This document shows positions 24,800 to 31,830 of a DNA stretch of 33,817 bases, in pieces. Position numbers and translations under genes: made by a program. The notes below the pieces were generated by a model. That model was not told the DNA's origin. It saw nothing but the letters and a program-made list of their open reading frames with translations, and made no database searches. Origin of the DNA: a virus; IMG/VR virus record IMGVR_UViG_3300044301_004261, positions 1 through 33,817 of that record. One strand, given 5' to 3'. Each line of letters starts with the position of its first letter. The first letter of the stretch is position 1.

Positions 24800-26470
24800 A
24801 TGACCACTATGGCAACAAACACAGCAAGAAAACAAAAAAAGCGTGACACAAGTAACGCAGGCGCAGATTTCGCAACCGCACCAGGAATACATGACGGAAA
24901 AGTTAGAGCACTTTTCTCTACCCCTGATGCTTTTGTGTCTATGTGTCACATTGTCCGAGAAGATGAATCAACAGGATTCATGGAGCCAACTCACACACAA
25001 AAGAAACTATTAAAAGCATACGATGAAAACCGATGGCTGATGGTAAACAAATTCCGTCAGGCAAAGATTACAACCGTGTCCGTCATGTTGCTACTGCGAG
25101 ACTGTATGTATCTCAGCGGCGTCAAGGGTTTGCTTATTGCAGAGCGTCAAGACACGGCAGAAGATATCTTTGAGAGGATACTGTTCGCATACAACAGGCT
25201 CCCTGCCGATGTAAAAATGCCGCTTGCGCCAGGACGAAAAGCAGGCGCTACACAAATGCAGTTCATACACGGCGGGGGAATTAAGGTGCTCACCGCTGGT
25301 GGACGAAGCCCTGCTATCGGGCGATCCATTGATAGGCTGGTAATTACAGAGTTTGGTGAAGCACAGTGGCAACGCAAGGCTGCGATTAATATCTTTCCAA
25401 CTGTAAACAAACGGCCCAACGCAAAAGTTATCCTCGAGTCTACGCCAGGTCGTGCTGGATCACACCACGAACAAATGTGGCGCTCAGCGTTGGAAGGAAC
25501 AAGTCGGTTTCATCCGTTGTTTCTCGAGTGGTGGGAAGACGAAAGTTGCCAAGAAAAAGATGAGTCTTTTGAACCAAGCGCCAGTGAGTTGGAATACTTA
25601 GATCGCCATGATGGCATGAGTAAATTCAATCTCGCCTTTAGACGACGTGGACTAAATACGGAGTTTGTTGGAGACACAAGACTATTTTCCTGCAAATACC
25701 CGTCAGACGAATACGATGGGTGGCTTGGAAGTACAAACCCCGTCATGCCCGCAGAGATTCTAAAGCCTCTGCTAGACCAAGCAGAAAAAGATCCCATACT
25801 TGGACCGTACGCTTGTCATGAGTTTGAGCCACCAAAACCTGGACACAAATATGTAATCACTGCTGACCCCGCAGGATTCGGTAGCACAGGCGATAAATCA
25901 GCACTGACTGTTTGGGATGCGCATGAGTGGCGCGAAATCGCTTTTTGGGAAGACAGAGAAACGCCCGATCGATTCGCGCAAAGACTTCGTATTGTTCAGA
26001 AACGATACCTTGGCGCCCTGCTTGCTGTTGAATCAAACGCCACCGCATGTATCGCAATCTTAAAAGATCAAGATACGCGAAACCTATTGTGGACGGACAG
26101 AAACCACCCTGGTTGGTACGCCACACAGAAACGTATTCAAGAATCCGAAGCACGACTAGTACGTATGCTGCGGGAAAAAGAACTAAATATTCGTAGTCGT
26201 GGTATGTTACACCAGCTACTCAACTATGACGGCACACGAAAGAAGCGTGTGCGCGGAGAAGATGGAACGGTTCACCACTTTGACCGAGCAAGGACTGCCG
26301 TTATGGCAGCAGACATTCTTGCTCGCAGACATTTTACTCAAGAGACATCTGCTGTAGAATCGGATTACATTCCAGGACAGATTACAATCAAACAACTCGA
26401 TCGAGTTAAGTCGAAAAAACTTCAATCAGCAAAAACAGTTTTTAAACCCGCATCACAGATATGGAAATAA
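24800..26470 (+). CDS. terL: Terminase large subunit (packaging ATPase-nuclease), 556 aa
   Basis: Motor that pumps DNA through the portal and cuts it. The ATPase domain has FRQAKITT at residues 84-91 in the place of the Walker A / RQ-x-G-K-S/T loop, LVITEFGEA at 178-185 as Walker B plus catalytic acid, and VILESTPGRAGSHH near 211 as the coupling motif (S/T-x-P/S-T-P type). The nuclease domain has VITADPAGFGSTGDKSALTV near 352 (first Asp), LLAVESNATACIAIL near 410 (Glu) and FDRARTAVMAADILARRH near 494 (last acidic cluster), the usual RNase-H-like three-acid layout. Length is typical. Starts at ATG 24800 or at ATG 24809; neither has a clear SD, so the start is uncertain. No terminase small subunit was recognised nearby. 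It leads the rightward operon and the next gene follows one base after its stop. Confidence 0.88.
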   Translation: MTTMATNTARKQKKRDTSNAGADFATAPGIHDGKVRALFSTPDAFVSMCHIVREDESTGFMEPTHTQKKLLKAYDENRWLMVNKFRQAKITTVSVMLLLRDCMYLSGVKGLLIAERQDTAEDIFERILFAYNRLPADVKMPLAPGRKAGATQMQFIHGGGIKVLTAGGRSPAIGRSIDRLVITEFGEAQWQRKAAINIFPTVNKRPNAKVILESTPGRAGSHHEQMWRSALEGTSRFHPLFLEWWEDESCQEKDESFEPSASELEYLDRHDGMSKFNLAFRRRGLNTEFVGDTRLFSCKYPSDEYDGWLGSTNPVMPAEILKPLLDQAEKDPILGPYACHEFEPPKPGHKYVITADPAGFGSTGDKSALTVWDAHEWREIAFWEDRETPDRFAQRLRIVQKRYLGALLAVESNATACIAILKDQDTRNLLWTDRNHPGWYATQKRIQESEARLVRMLREKELNIRSRGMLHQLLNYDGTRKKRVRGEDGTVHHFDRARTAVMAADILARRHFTQETSAVESDYIPGQITIKQLDRVKSKKLQSAKTVFKPASQIWK

Positions 26471-26471
26471 A

Positions 26472-26687
26472 ATGGCAAACCAAGATTACAACGCAGCAAA
26501 AGATCAAATGGCCAAAGAAGCCAAAGATTCTGACAACGAAAAGACAAAGAAAATTCAGGGCATGACGGATGAAGAGCGAGCAAAAATGCTCGCAAGGTTG
26601 AAAGGTCAGGTAGAAGCTGAGAAGAAGGCTGGGGGTCTTGCAAGTAAAGAAGACAAAGCGATGGAACAAATTCAGAGCCAAAAATAA
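26472..26687 (+). CDS. Small helical protein between terminase and portal, 71 aa
   Basis: It begins one base after the terminase stop (TAAAATG). The 71-aa product is Lys/Glu/Gln/Ala-rich and predicted to be almost all helix (DYNAAKDQMAKEAKDSDNEK, ERAKMLARLKGQVEAEKKAG), with no hydrophobic core of a membrane protein. It shows no helix-turn-helix that would support a terminase small subunit. It may help assemble the portal or the motor, but no function can be assigned. Confidence 0.55.
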   Translation: MANQDYNAAKDQMAKEAKDSDNEKTKKIQGMTDEERAKMLARLKGQVEAEKKAGGLASKEDKAMEQIQSQK

Positions 26688-26708
26688 TATCTAAACGGAG
26701 ATAGTGAT

Positions 26709-28502
26709 ATGGCTTCTAAGCTATCTAAATTAATTGATAGACACCTTGACTATTACAAGCGTGCCGAGAAAAAAGATTTCGATAAAGCGAGACGATTTTA
26801 TCGAGGTAATTTCTTCGCATCTAGTGATAGCGATATTCAAGGACTTAGTCAGTCATCTTATCTGTGCTCGAAAAACCTAATCTACGCCATCGCAGATACA
26901 GCGGTGAGTGCTCTACTCGGCCCAAACCCATCAGTGGGTGCGGTAGCAAGAACACCACTGTCTCAAGATGCTGCACCTGCTGTAACGGGACTGATTGAAT
27001 ATGTATTTGAATCAAACAGGTTTAGGCGAAAAGCGGCAACAGCACTAATCGATGCCGTATTATGCAAACGGGGAATCTTTAAAACCGGCTGGGACTCAAA
27101 AAAAGATATTCCAATTGTCCGAGCGATTAACCCATCCAGCGTTTTCTTTGACCTAACCGTTCGAGATCCAGATGATATCCGTTACTGGATTGAAGCCACG
27201 GTAATCTCATTCGAAGAATTTAAGCAACGAGTCAAGTCAGGTCAATATAAAGCTGAATTGGTAAAGGAAATTCGACCAGATCGATACCCGAAGTGGTTGC
27301 TTGATGACAATCAAAAGAATCAGACCAACCATGTACGTGATGCGTTTCAATGGGTGACGGTATACGAATACTATGACCGCGAACGCGGTATGATACAGCA
27401 CTACATCAAACAAGCTGATGCTGTCGTATTCGAAGATAAAATCGACTACATCCCATACTCGATGTTCACACTGAATCAATCAGGAATCGACTGCACAGGT
27501 CTCAGTGAAGTGCAGCTTGTCTTGAAACAACAAGAGACAATCAATGATCTGCTGACACACATGAAGCAAATCACGTACCTGCAAATCCCACGAGTGATGT
27601 ATGACTCAGGTCGACTCACAGAAGAAGATTTAAACAAAGCAGTAGAGTCTTCTGCGGGATCGTTTGTAGGAATCAACCCATCAAACAGTGACGCCTTACG
27701 TAGTTTAGCTACACTATTCTACGAAATGCCCATACCCGATAGCCCCGCAGGTGTTAAAGAATTCATCGCTCGACAGGAAGACGATGCTGCTTTTATTTCA
27801 GCACTTGCTGAAGCCGCCCGAGGCCAGGTCGCTGGGGCACGAACCGCCACCGAAATGGCCATCATCGATGCCCAACTACGAACCCGTCTCGCAACAAGAG
27901 AAGGTCACCTTAATGACGCACTTGAAGATGTGGCTAAAAAGGTTTTTTACCTCTGCAAAAAGTATATGCGTGAAAAGAGGTTGATTCGAATTTCAGGTAG
28001 CAACAAGTGGGAGGAATTGAACCACCAAAATCTTATTGAGATTGATGTCGACTTTGAAATGGTTGGGCACAACCCAATTAGGCGCAACCCTGGAATGATG
28101 GCAGAAACACTGATTCAACTGCTACCATTCTTGTCTCAAAACCAAAATGTGGATGTTCGAAGATTGACGGAAGAAATTCTAACCAACCTTGGACTACCTG
28201 CCCGAATTATGATTCCAGAAGCAGAGATTATCGCACAACAACAAGCCATGGCAGCACAACAACAGGCTCTTATTCAGGCTGAGCAGCAAGCTAAACTTGG
28301 TGGGGCAGCGGCAGGAAAGCCTGCTATGGAGGCTAAGGAGCAAGCACAACTACAGCAACTGCTAGCATCGCTGCCTCCCGAAGAAGCCGAGGCGATGGTT
28401 ATGGCGATGGCTCAACAACAATCTGGAGGTGAAGCGCCCGTGGAAGGCGCAGAAGAATCGCTACCAGGAGGCGGCGGGGCGCCCATTAGGGGCGAAGCTT
28501 AA
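26709..28502 (+). CDS. Portal protein, 597 aa
   Basis: Ring protein at the unique vertex through which DNA enters and leaves and to which the adaptor attaches. GGAG lies about 10 bases before ATG 26709. It has the usual portal layout: an N-terminal helical start (LSKLIDRHLDYYKRAEKKDF), a wing/clip region (YLCSKNLIYAIADTAVSALL, then INPSSVFFDLTVRDPDDIRY), the clip-to-stem segment VYEYYDRERGMIQHYIKQAD, the stem/crown helices after residue 260 (EVQLVLKQQETINDLLTHMK) and ARTATEMAIIDAQLRTRLA near 380. The C-terminal tail after residue 500 is Gln/Ala/Glu-rich (EIIAQQQAMAAQQQALIQAE) and could form a barrel or extra coiled coil. It ends in a TAATG overlap with a 55-aa gene. Confidence 0.82.
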   Translation: MASKLSKLIDRHLDYYKRAEKKDFDKARRFYRGNFFASSDSDIQGLSQSSYLCSKNLIYAIADTAVSALLGPNPSVGAVARTPLSQDAAPAVTGLIEYVFESNRFRRKAATALIDAVLCKRGIFKTGWDSKKDIPIVRAINPSSVFFDLTVRDPDDIRYWIEATVISFEEFKQRVKSGQYKAELVKEIRPDRYPKWLLDDNQKNQTNHVRDAFQWVTVYEYYDRERGMIQHYIKQADAVVFEDKIDYIPYSMFTLNQSGIDCTGLSEVQLVLKQQETINDLLTHMKQITYLQIPRVMYDSGRLTEEDLNKAVESSAGSFVGINPSNSDALRSLATLFYEMPIPDSPAGVKEFIARQEDDAAFISALAEAARGQVAGARTATEMAIIDAQLRTRLATREGHLNDALEDVAKKVFYLCKKYMREKRLIRISGSNKWEELNHQNLIEIDVDFEMVGHNPIRRNPGMMAETLIQLLPFLSQNQNVDVRRLTEEILTNLGLPARIMIPEAEIIAQQQAMAAQQQALIQAEQQAKLGGAAAGKPAMEAKEQAQLQQLLASLPPEEAEAMVMAMAQQQSGGEAPVEGAEESLPGGGGAPIRGEA

Positions 28503-28669
28503 TGTCTGATGAGAAGACATATGAGTTGACTGGTGGACCCGATGAGGCTGGTAACGATATGTATCGCATGAACCCAAAGCCATTGTCTGATCGTATGCGA
28601 GAAAGGGTATCTAGAATATATCCCCAGATCGACCTGAACGAACCGAAGAGTATAAGCGATGAGTTTTAG
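28502..28669 (+). CDS. Small hypothetical protein, 55 aa
   Basis: ATG 28502 overlaps the portal TAA stop (TAATG), and its TAG stop at 28667-28669 lies inside the start of the zinc-ribbon gene (ATG 28659). The translation starts MSDEKTYELTGGPDEAGNDM and ends NEPKSISDEF. It is acidic with a short basic helix (SDRMRERVSRIYPQ). Overlaps at both ends, with no other use for the 156 bases between portal and next start, argue that it is a real, translationally coupled gene. No family recognised. Confidence 0.6.
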   Translation: MSDEKTYELTGGPDEAGNDMYRMNPKPLSDRMRERVSRIYPQIDLNEPKSISDEF

Positions 28670-29120
28670 AACAAACAATATTGAGTGTACTGGCTGCGAC
28701 TTCTTTGAGTACGAAGTGTTCTACCGTACCTCGGAAGGTCCACCTGACTGCCCTGAGTGCGGCAGCAAACGCAAGATGAGTTTCAAAGGCTTTACATGCG
28801 CCATTAAGGGACAAGGCTACGGATCGTTTGTTCCTGTCGACTTCGGTGTGCTCGGTAAAGCAGAAACAAAAGAAGACTATGACCGATGCGTAGCAACAAT
28901 CGAAAAACGCTTTCCAGGAAAACAGGTACAAATCGAATACGAATCAGATTCTAAAAAATCCGATCGAATAGATACGATAAGACAAGGTAGCTGGCAGCGT
29001 AAAAAAGACCGAGGTGTCGACGGTAAAATGTTGAAGGAAATCTCGGAGGCGAAAAAAAGATATAAGGCCGAAGGGCGTACGAAAAAGAAAGCTGCGCCAC
29101 CAGCCGAAGGATCTAAATGA
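28659..29120 (+). CDS. Zinc-ribbon protein, 153 aa
   Basis: N-terminal zinc ribbon: Cys10-x2-Cys13 and Cys31-x2-Cys34 (ECTGCDFFEYEVFYR, then CPECGSKRK), of the FmdB-like small zinc ribbon type. A conserved-looking core FKGFTCAIKGQGYGSFVPVD is followed by FGVLGKAETKEDYDRCVATI and then a basic, Lys-rich C-terminal tail (SEAKKRYKAEGRTKKKAAPP). It overlaps the 55-aa gene by 11 bases and the next gene by 4 (ATGA). The tail would bind nucleic acid or acidic partners. It is placed with packaging genes, so a role at the portal or in packaging control is possible; function not known. Confidence 0.6.
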   Translation: MSFRTNNIECTGCDFFEYEVFYRTSEGPPDCPECGSKRKMSFKGFTCAIKGQGYGSFVPVDFGVLGKAETKEDYDRCVATIEKRFPGKQVQIEYESDSKKSDRIDTIRQGSWQRKKDRGVDGKMLKEISEAKKRYKAEGRTKKKAAPPAEGSK

Positions 29121-29377
29121 TGCGACGAAAGAATCTTAGGAATCTGTTGTCTGATGTAGAAAAAGTCGAGTACGCACAACACGTAGCCGACCAAAATGGT
29201 CGCGCACTAAAACAAATAAAAGATGACACAATAAGAGACTCAACCGTCTACGAAGATAAAGCGTCAGGAGAACAGCGATCTCTACCAAATAAATTTATTC
29301 GAGCGCTAGGACTAGCCGCCGCATTTGAACTTGTTGATCCTACACTTGATGTTGTCAACTCAACTGATTTAAACTAA
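29117..29377 (+). CDS. Hypothetical protein, 86 aa
   Basis: Starts in an ATGATG overlapping the TGA stop of the zinc-ribbon gene; the AAGGA at the previous gene's end serves as SD. Product begins MMRRKNLRNLLSDVEKVEYA, is charged and mostly helical, and ends in FIRALGLAAAFELVDPTLDV. No recognised family. It is translationally coupled with its neighbours. Confidence 0.5.
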   Translation: MMRRKNLRNLLSDVEKVEYAQHVADQNGRALKQIKDDTIRDSTVYEDKASGEQRSLPNKFIRALGLAAAFELVDPTLDVVNSTDLN

Positions 29378-29383
29378 ACCATA

Positions 29384-29403
29384 GCGGTACGACACCGCAG
29401 GAG
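29384..29403 (+). promoter_or_regulatory. Small hairpin directly before a strong SD
   Basis: GCGGT (29384-29388), a 5-base loop and ACCGC (29394-29398) form a perfect 5-bp stem, followed at once by AGGAG (29399-29403), the SD of the 167-aa gene. It could protect the mRNA end or tune translation. It is one of several hairpin-plus-SD units in this window. Confidence 0.4.
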
Positions 29404-29409
29404 TAACCC

Positions 29410-29913
29410 ATGCCAACTGACCCAAAAACCGGACAACGACTGCCATACCCAGGAGAACCTGGATACGAAGAAGGTCAGGCGAGCCCTGCACCAGATGAAG
29501 GTGGTGGTGAGGCCGCAGCACTAAATGAGGAAAGCGAAAGGCTTGGTGACATCATCAACCAACTTGATTCAGCACTTGGACCAGACGCAGAAGGTGAGCC
29601 TACTGAGGGTGAGCCTGCGGAAGACGCTCCAGAAGAAGCTGAGTCACAGGATCTTAGTGCACTCGTTGAAACACTTGGTGTGTCACCTGAACGTGCTGAA
29701 ATGCTTTACCAAGCCGCACAACAGTTGGCATCGACACAGGGTAAGAGCCCTGAAGATCTTGCGAAGATTATCGCAGATGATTTTAACATTCTGATGCAAC
29801 TCGAAGTGATTGCTGCGCGGGATATGAAAAATCAACCAGAAGAACCCGCAGCGCCCGCAGAACCGGAAGCAGCAGGTCTGCCACCAGAAATGATGCCGCC
29901 AGGAGGAATGTAA
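29410..29913 (+). CDS. Acidic hypothetical protein, 167 aa, next to the scaffold
   Basis: ATG 29410 has AGGAG about 7 bases upstream. Proline/Glu/Asp-rich at both ends (PAPDEGGGEAAAL, EPTEGEPAEDAPEEAESQD, and PAAPAEPEAAGLPPEMMPPG). A compact helical middle is SERLGDIINQLDSALG, then LGVSPERAEMLYQAAQQL and SPEDLAKIIADDFNILMQLE. It is very acidic and contains no Cys. It stands 3 bases before the scaffold-like gene (TAA at 29911-29913, ATG at 29917). It may be a scaffold cofactor or an early assembly protein; inference from composition and neighbour only. Confidence 0.55.
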   Translation: MPTDPKTGQRLPYPGEPGYEEGQASPAPDEGGGEAAALNEESERLGDIINQLDSALGPDAEGEPTEGEPAEDAPEEAESQDLSALVETLGVSPERAEMLYQAAQQLASTQGKSPEDLAKIIADDFNILMQLEVIAARDMKNQPEEPAAPAEPEAAGLPPEMMPPGGM

Positions 29914-29916
29914 TCA

Positions 29917-30927
29917 ATGTGGAATGAGGATAATGAAACAGTTGAGGCCACTACGACAGAAGTCGCTGAAGTTGCCGACACTGCACCCGAAGGGGGCGGT
30001 GAGGCCATCGTTGAAACAAGTGGTGTCGAACCTTCTGATGCCACCACAGATACGGTTGAAGAGGCTGCTCCTGTCGAAGCTGAAGAAGAAATTGAGGTGC
30101 CCGCAGTCTTCGAGTGGAACGGAGAGTTTGATAGCCTTAGAGACTCTGAATGGATTCAAAGTCTCGATCAAGATAAGCGAGAAACGCTGCTAAATGGTAT
30201 CGAAGAAAAATACCAAAACTGGCAAAGAGGATACACAAACAAGTATCAAGAGTTGGCTAAGCAACGTCGTGAAATCGAAGATCGCGTCAATGAGGTAAGA
30301 GACCAAGAAATACGGGTTCAGCGTTGGCTTAACGGTGACGTAAACCCAATGGTCGAAAAACAAAAAGAAATCGACGAACTAAAAGTAGCACACAAAACAG
30401 CTATGAGAATGCTTCGTCGTGACGCAGAAGAGGCACACGAAAAAGCTGTTCGATCTCACGGCAAAGAAATGGAAGAGGCTGCGAGAGAACGAGACGAAGC
30501 ACTAAAAAATTACCAAGAATTAAATGGTAAGTTTGAGCACTTTGAAACACAACAAACCGAAGCACAAGTAGATGCTCTCGAGAAGTGGTTGGTCACAGAA
30601 CACAAAGATATATACGACAACGATGAAGCTTTCGATCAGTTTTGTGACTTGGCAAAAGCAAATATCCCACCTGATAAAGCAATCAAAATGGTTCGCGGAC
30701 TCTTCCCGAAAGAAGTGGTGGTCGAGGCGAAACCAGAGCCCGAACCAGAACCAGAACCAGAACCCGTACCCGAACCTGAGCCAGTACCCGAAGGTATGAA
30801 GCTTATGAATATGGGACCAGATACGGCTGCTGCAACCGAAGGTGGAGACCCCAGGTCATACGAAGAAATTATGAATGGTCTAAGAAAGGCTGCAATGGTT
30901 GAACACGAATTGCTTCTTCGTCAATAA
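29917..30927 (+). CDS. Scaffolding protein candidate, 336 aa
   Basis: AGGAGG lies 8 bases upstream of ATG 29917. An acidic disordered N-terminus (to about residue 65) leads to FEWNGEFDSLRDSEWIQSLD, then a long coiled-coil region (about 85-210: KYQELAKQRREIEDRVNEVR, KAVRSHGKEMEEAARERDEA). A shorter helical domain (WLVTEHKDIYDNDEAFDQFC) precedes a Pro-Glu repeat linker near 271-292 and a helical C-terminus ending VEHELLLRQ. An acidic start, long central coiled coil, flexible linker and terminal helix match phage scaffolds that bind the coat protein through their C-terminus. It is last in the operon and followed by a terminator. Oddly, the coat gene is on the other strand. Confidence 0.6.
   Translation: MWNEDNETVEATTTEVAEVADTAPEGGGEAIVETSGVEPSDATTDTVEEAAPVEAEEEIEVPAVFEWNGEFDSLRDSEWIQSLDQDKRETLLNGIEEKYQNWQRGYTNKYQELAKQRREIEDRVNEVRDQEIRVQRWLNGDVNPMVEKQKEIDELKVAHKTAMRMLRRDAEEAHEKAVRSHGKEMEEAARERDEALKNYQELNGKFEHFETQQTEAQVDALEKWLVTEHKDIYDNDEAFDQFCDLAKANIPPDKAIKMVRGLFPKEVVVEAKPEPEPEPEPEPVPEPEPVPEGMKLMNMGPDTAAATEGGDPRSYEEIMNGLRKAAMVEHELLLRQ
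30735..30795 (+). repeat. Pro-Glu repeat coding region in the scaffold-like gene
   Basis: Alternating Glu-Pro codons (EPEPEPEPEPVPEPEPVPE), made of 6-base units such as gaacca with small changes. It encodes a rigid, acidic linker between the coiled coil and the C-terminal helix. Confidence 0.75.
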
Positions 30928-30929
30928 AT

Positions 30930-30970
30930 AAAAAACCCCCGATTGCCTAAGCGACCGGGGGCTTTTCTTT
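30930..30970. terminator. Bidirectional intrinsic terminator
   Basis: CCCCCG (30936-30941) pairs with CGGGGG (30956-30961). Inside it, TTGC (30943-30946) pairs with GCGA (30951-30954) around the loop CTAA, with one A-C mismatch. The plus strand continues with CTTTTCTTT, and the minus strand with TTTTTT (30935-30930). It lies between the convergent scaffold-like gene (stop 30927) and the 226-aa gene (stop 30982) and should end both transcripts. Confidence 0.85.
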
Positions 30971-30981
30971 GTCTACGTTGA

Positions 30982-31662
30982 TTAGGCGTAGATGACGTAT
31001 GTAATGACGTCGTTACTATCTAGGGCACCGTTAGCTGTGATAGTCAACGTACCCGAAGCAATCACGGCACGCTCAATTGCTGCATCAACAGAACCAGCAG
31101 AATCACCAGCTTGAGTACAGACAACCGGAGCACCGTCCAATTCAGCGGTAAACCCAGTTACCGTAATGGTTGTGTCACCACCACCAGTAACCTTACCAAC
31201 CAAGGCTCCGTGATCTCCACCACCAGAGACCCAAATCGAACCTGTAGTTGCATGAGACGAGATTACTCGACCAATACGAACGTTCAATGAAAACGCTCCC
31301 GCATCAGCAGTAGCAGCCGGTACAGAACCAAGCACGTAACCACCGGCTGAGTTTCCTGTGTTGAGGTAAACAGCATCACCAACACCGGCTGAACTAGTGT
31401 TAATGTTCTTAATCAATAGACTAGGGTAAGCAATACCGAAATCCCCTGAACCGTATGCGGTTTCTACAATATAAAAAGGTCCGCGACACTTTGTAATTAC
31501 AGCCGCATCTGCCTTATGAACCGACATAATACCCGAACTCGTAATTCCCGTAGGAACCACAATATCATTAGCCGATACTGCTTCCGAAAACTTTACTCGC
31601 ATTGCGTTTGAAGCAAGCTTGGTAATACCAGGGGCTACTTCTCTTTGTTTAACTCTAGCCAT
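30982..31662 (-). CDS. Head decoration- or fibre-like protein, 226 aa
   Basis: ATG 31662 has GGAG about 7 bases upstream. Gly/Ser/Ala/Thr-rich, beta-strand-rich and free of helices or membrane segments. A central VGDAVYLNTGNSAGGYVLGS, then VRIGRVISSHATTGSIWVSG resembles the core of small phage capsid decoration (DUF2190-like) proteins, where 'G-D-x-V-Y/L-L...T-G' and 'V-x-I-G-x-V' recur. The C-terminal third (VTGFTAELDGAPVVC, TLTITANGALDSNDVI) looks like an extra beta domain. It stands alone between two terminator-like structures with its own promoter, so it is expressed separately from both blocks. Stability or receptor function not known. Confidence 0.55.
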   Translation of the reverse strand: MARVKQREVAPGITKLASNAMRVKFSEAVSANDIVVPTGITSSGIMSVHKADAAVITKCRGPFYIVETAYGSGDFGIAYPSLLIKNINTSSAGVGDAVYLNTGNSAGGYVLGSVPAATADAGAFSLNVRIGRVISSHATTGSIWVSGGGDHGALVGKVTGGGDTTITVTGFTAELDGAPVVCTQAGDSAGSVDAAIERAVIASGTLTITANGALDSNDVITYVIYA

Positions 31663-31673
31663 GATTTCTCCAT

Positions 31674-31685
31674 CCCCTCAAGGGG
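31674..31685 (-). promoter_or_regulatory. CCCC-TTGA-GGGG hairpin before the SD of the 226-aa gene
   Basis: On the minus strand CCCC-TTGA-GGGG forms a short GC-only stem immediately before ATGGAGAAATC and ATG 31662. It could shield the SD from upstream structure or act as an mRNA-stabilising 5' stem. Confidence 0.4.
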
Positions 31686-31692
31686 GTACACA

Positions 31693-31708
31693 TACGCATA
31701 ATTGCGTA
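31693..31708 (-). promoter_or_regulatory. Perfect inverted repeat in the leader of the 226-aa gene
   Basis: TACGCA and TGCGTA (31693-31698 and 31703-31708) form a perfect 6-bp stem with a 4-base loop. It lies between the candidate promoter and the start codon, so it could be an RNA hairpin or an operator for a dimeric protein. Confidence 0.35.
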
Positions 31709-31713
31709 AGGAA

Positions 31714-31741
31714 ATCTTAGCACAACGAACAAAAACATCAA
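31714..31741 (-). promoter_or_regulatory. Candidate promoter for the 226-aa gene
   Basis: Minus strand TTGATG (31741-31736), a 16-base spacer and TAAGAT (31719-31714), with TGC directly before the -10 giving an extended -10. The two hexamers each match consensus at 4 of 6 positions. It lies just downstream of the terminator-like repeat at 31751-31826. Moderate evidence. Confidence 0.4.
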
Positions 31742-31750
31742 CCAGAAAAG

Positions 31751-31826
31751 CCCCTACCAATCACCCGGCAGGAATCGACCATGCAAAAGCAACTACAGCC
31801 CAATCGACATAGATGAAAGGTAGGGG
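31751..31826 (-). terminator. Inverted repeat with 60-base loop, possible terminator after the edge gene
   Basis: Minus strand CCCCTACC (31826-31819) and GGTAGGGG (31758-31751) are perfect complements enclosing 60 bases, followed by CTTTTCTGG. The stem starts a few bases after the TAA stop of the large edge protein (31831). The loop is long and the T-run weak, so this could instead be a structured RNA. TGTCGATT and TGGTCGATT inside the loop share GTCGATT. Confidence 0.35.
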
Positions 31827-31830
31827 AGAC

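Noticed and set aside
24776-24802. Sigma70-like TACTAT -10 box at the terminase start
   Set aside because: It overlaps the start codon and lacks a good -35 box; a leaderless transcript is possible but the match is too weak to call.
26472-26687. 71-aa protein as terminase small subunit
   Set aside because: It lies after, not before, the large subunit, is short, and shows no helix-turn-helix. A role could not be supported.
30735-30795. Glu-Pro and Pro-Thr repeat DNA as CRISPR-like or regulatory repeats
   Set aside because: The 6-base period is in frame with genes and encodes linkers. No spacers or palindromic repeats are present, and no CRISPR array was seen anywhere in the window.
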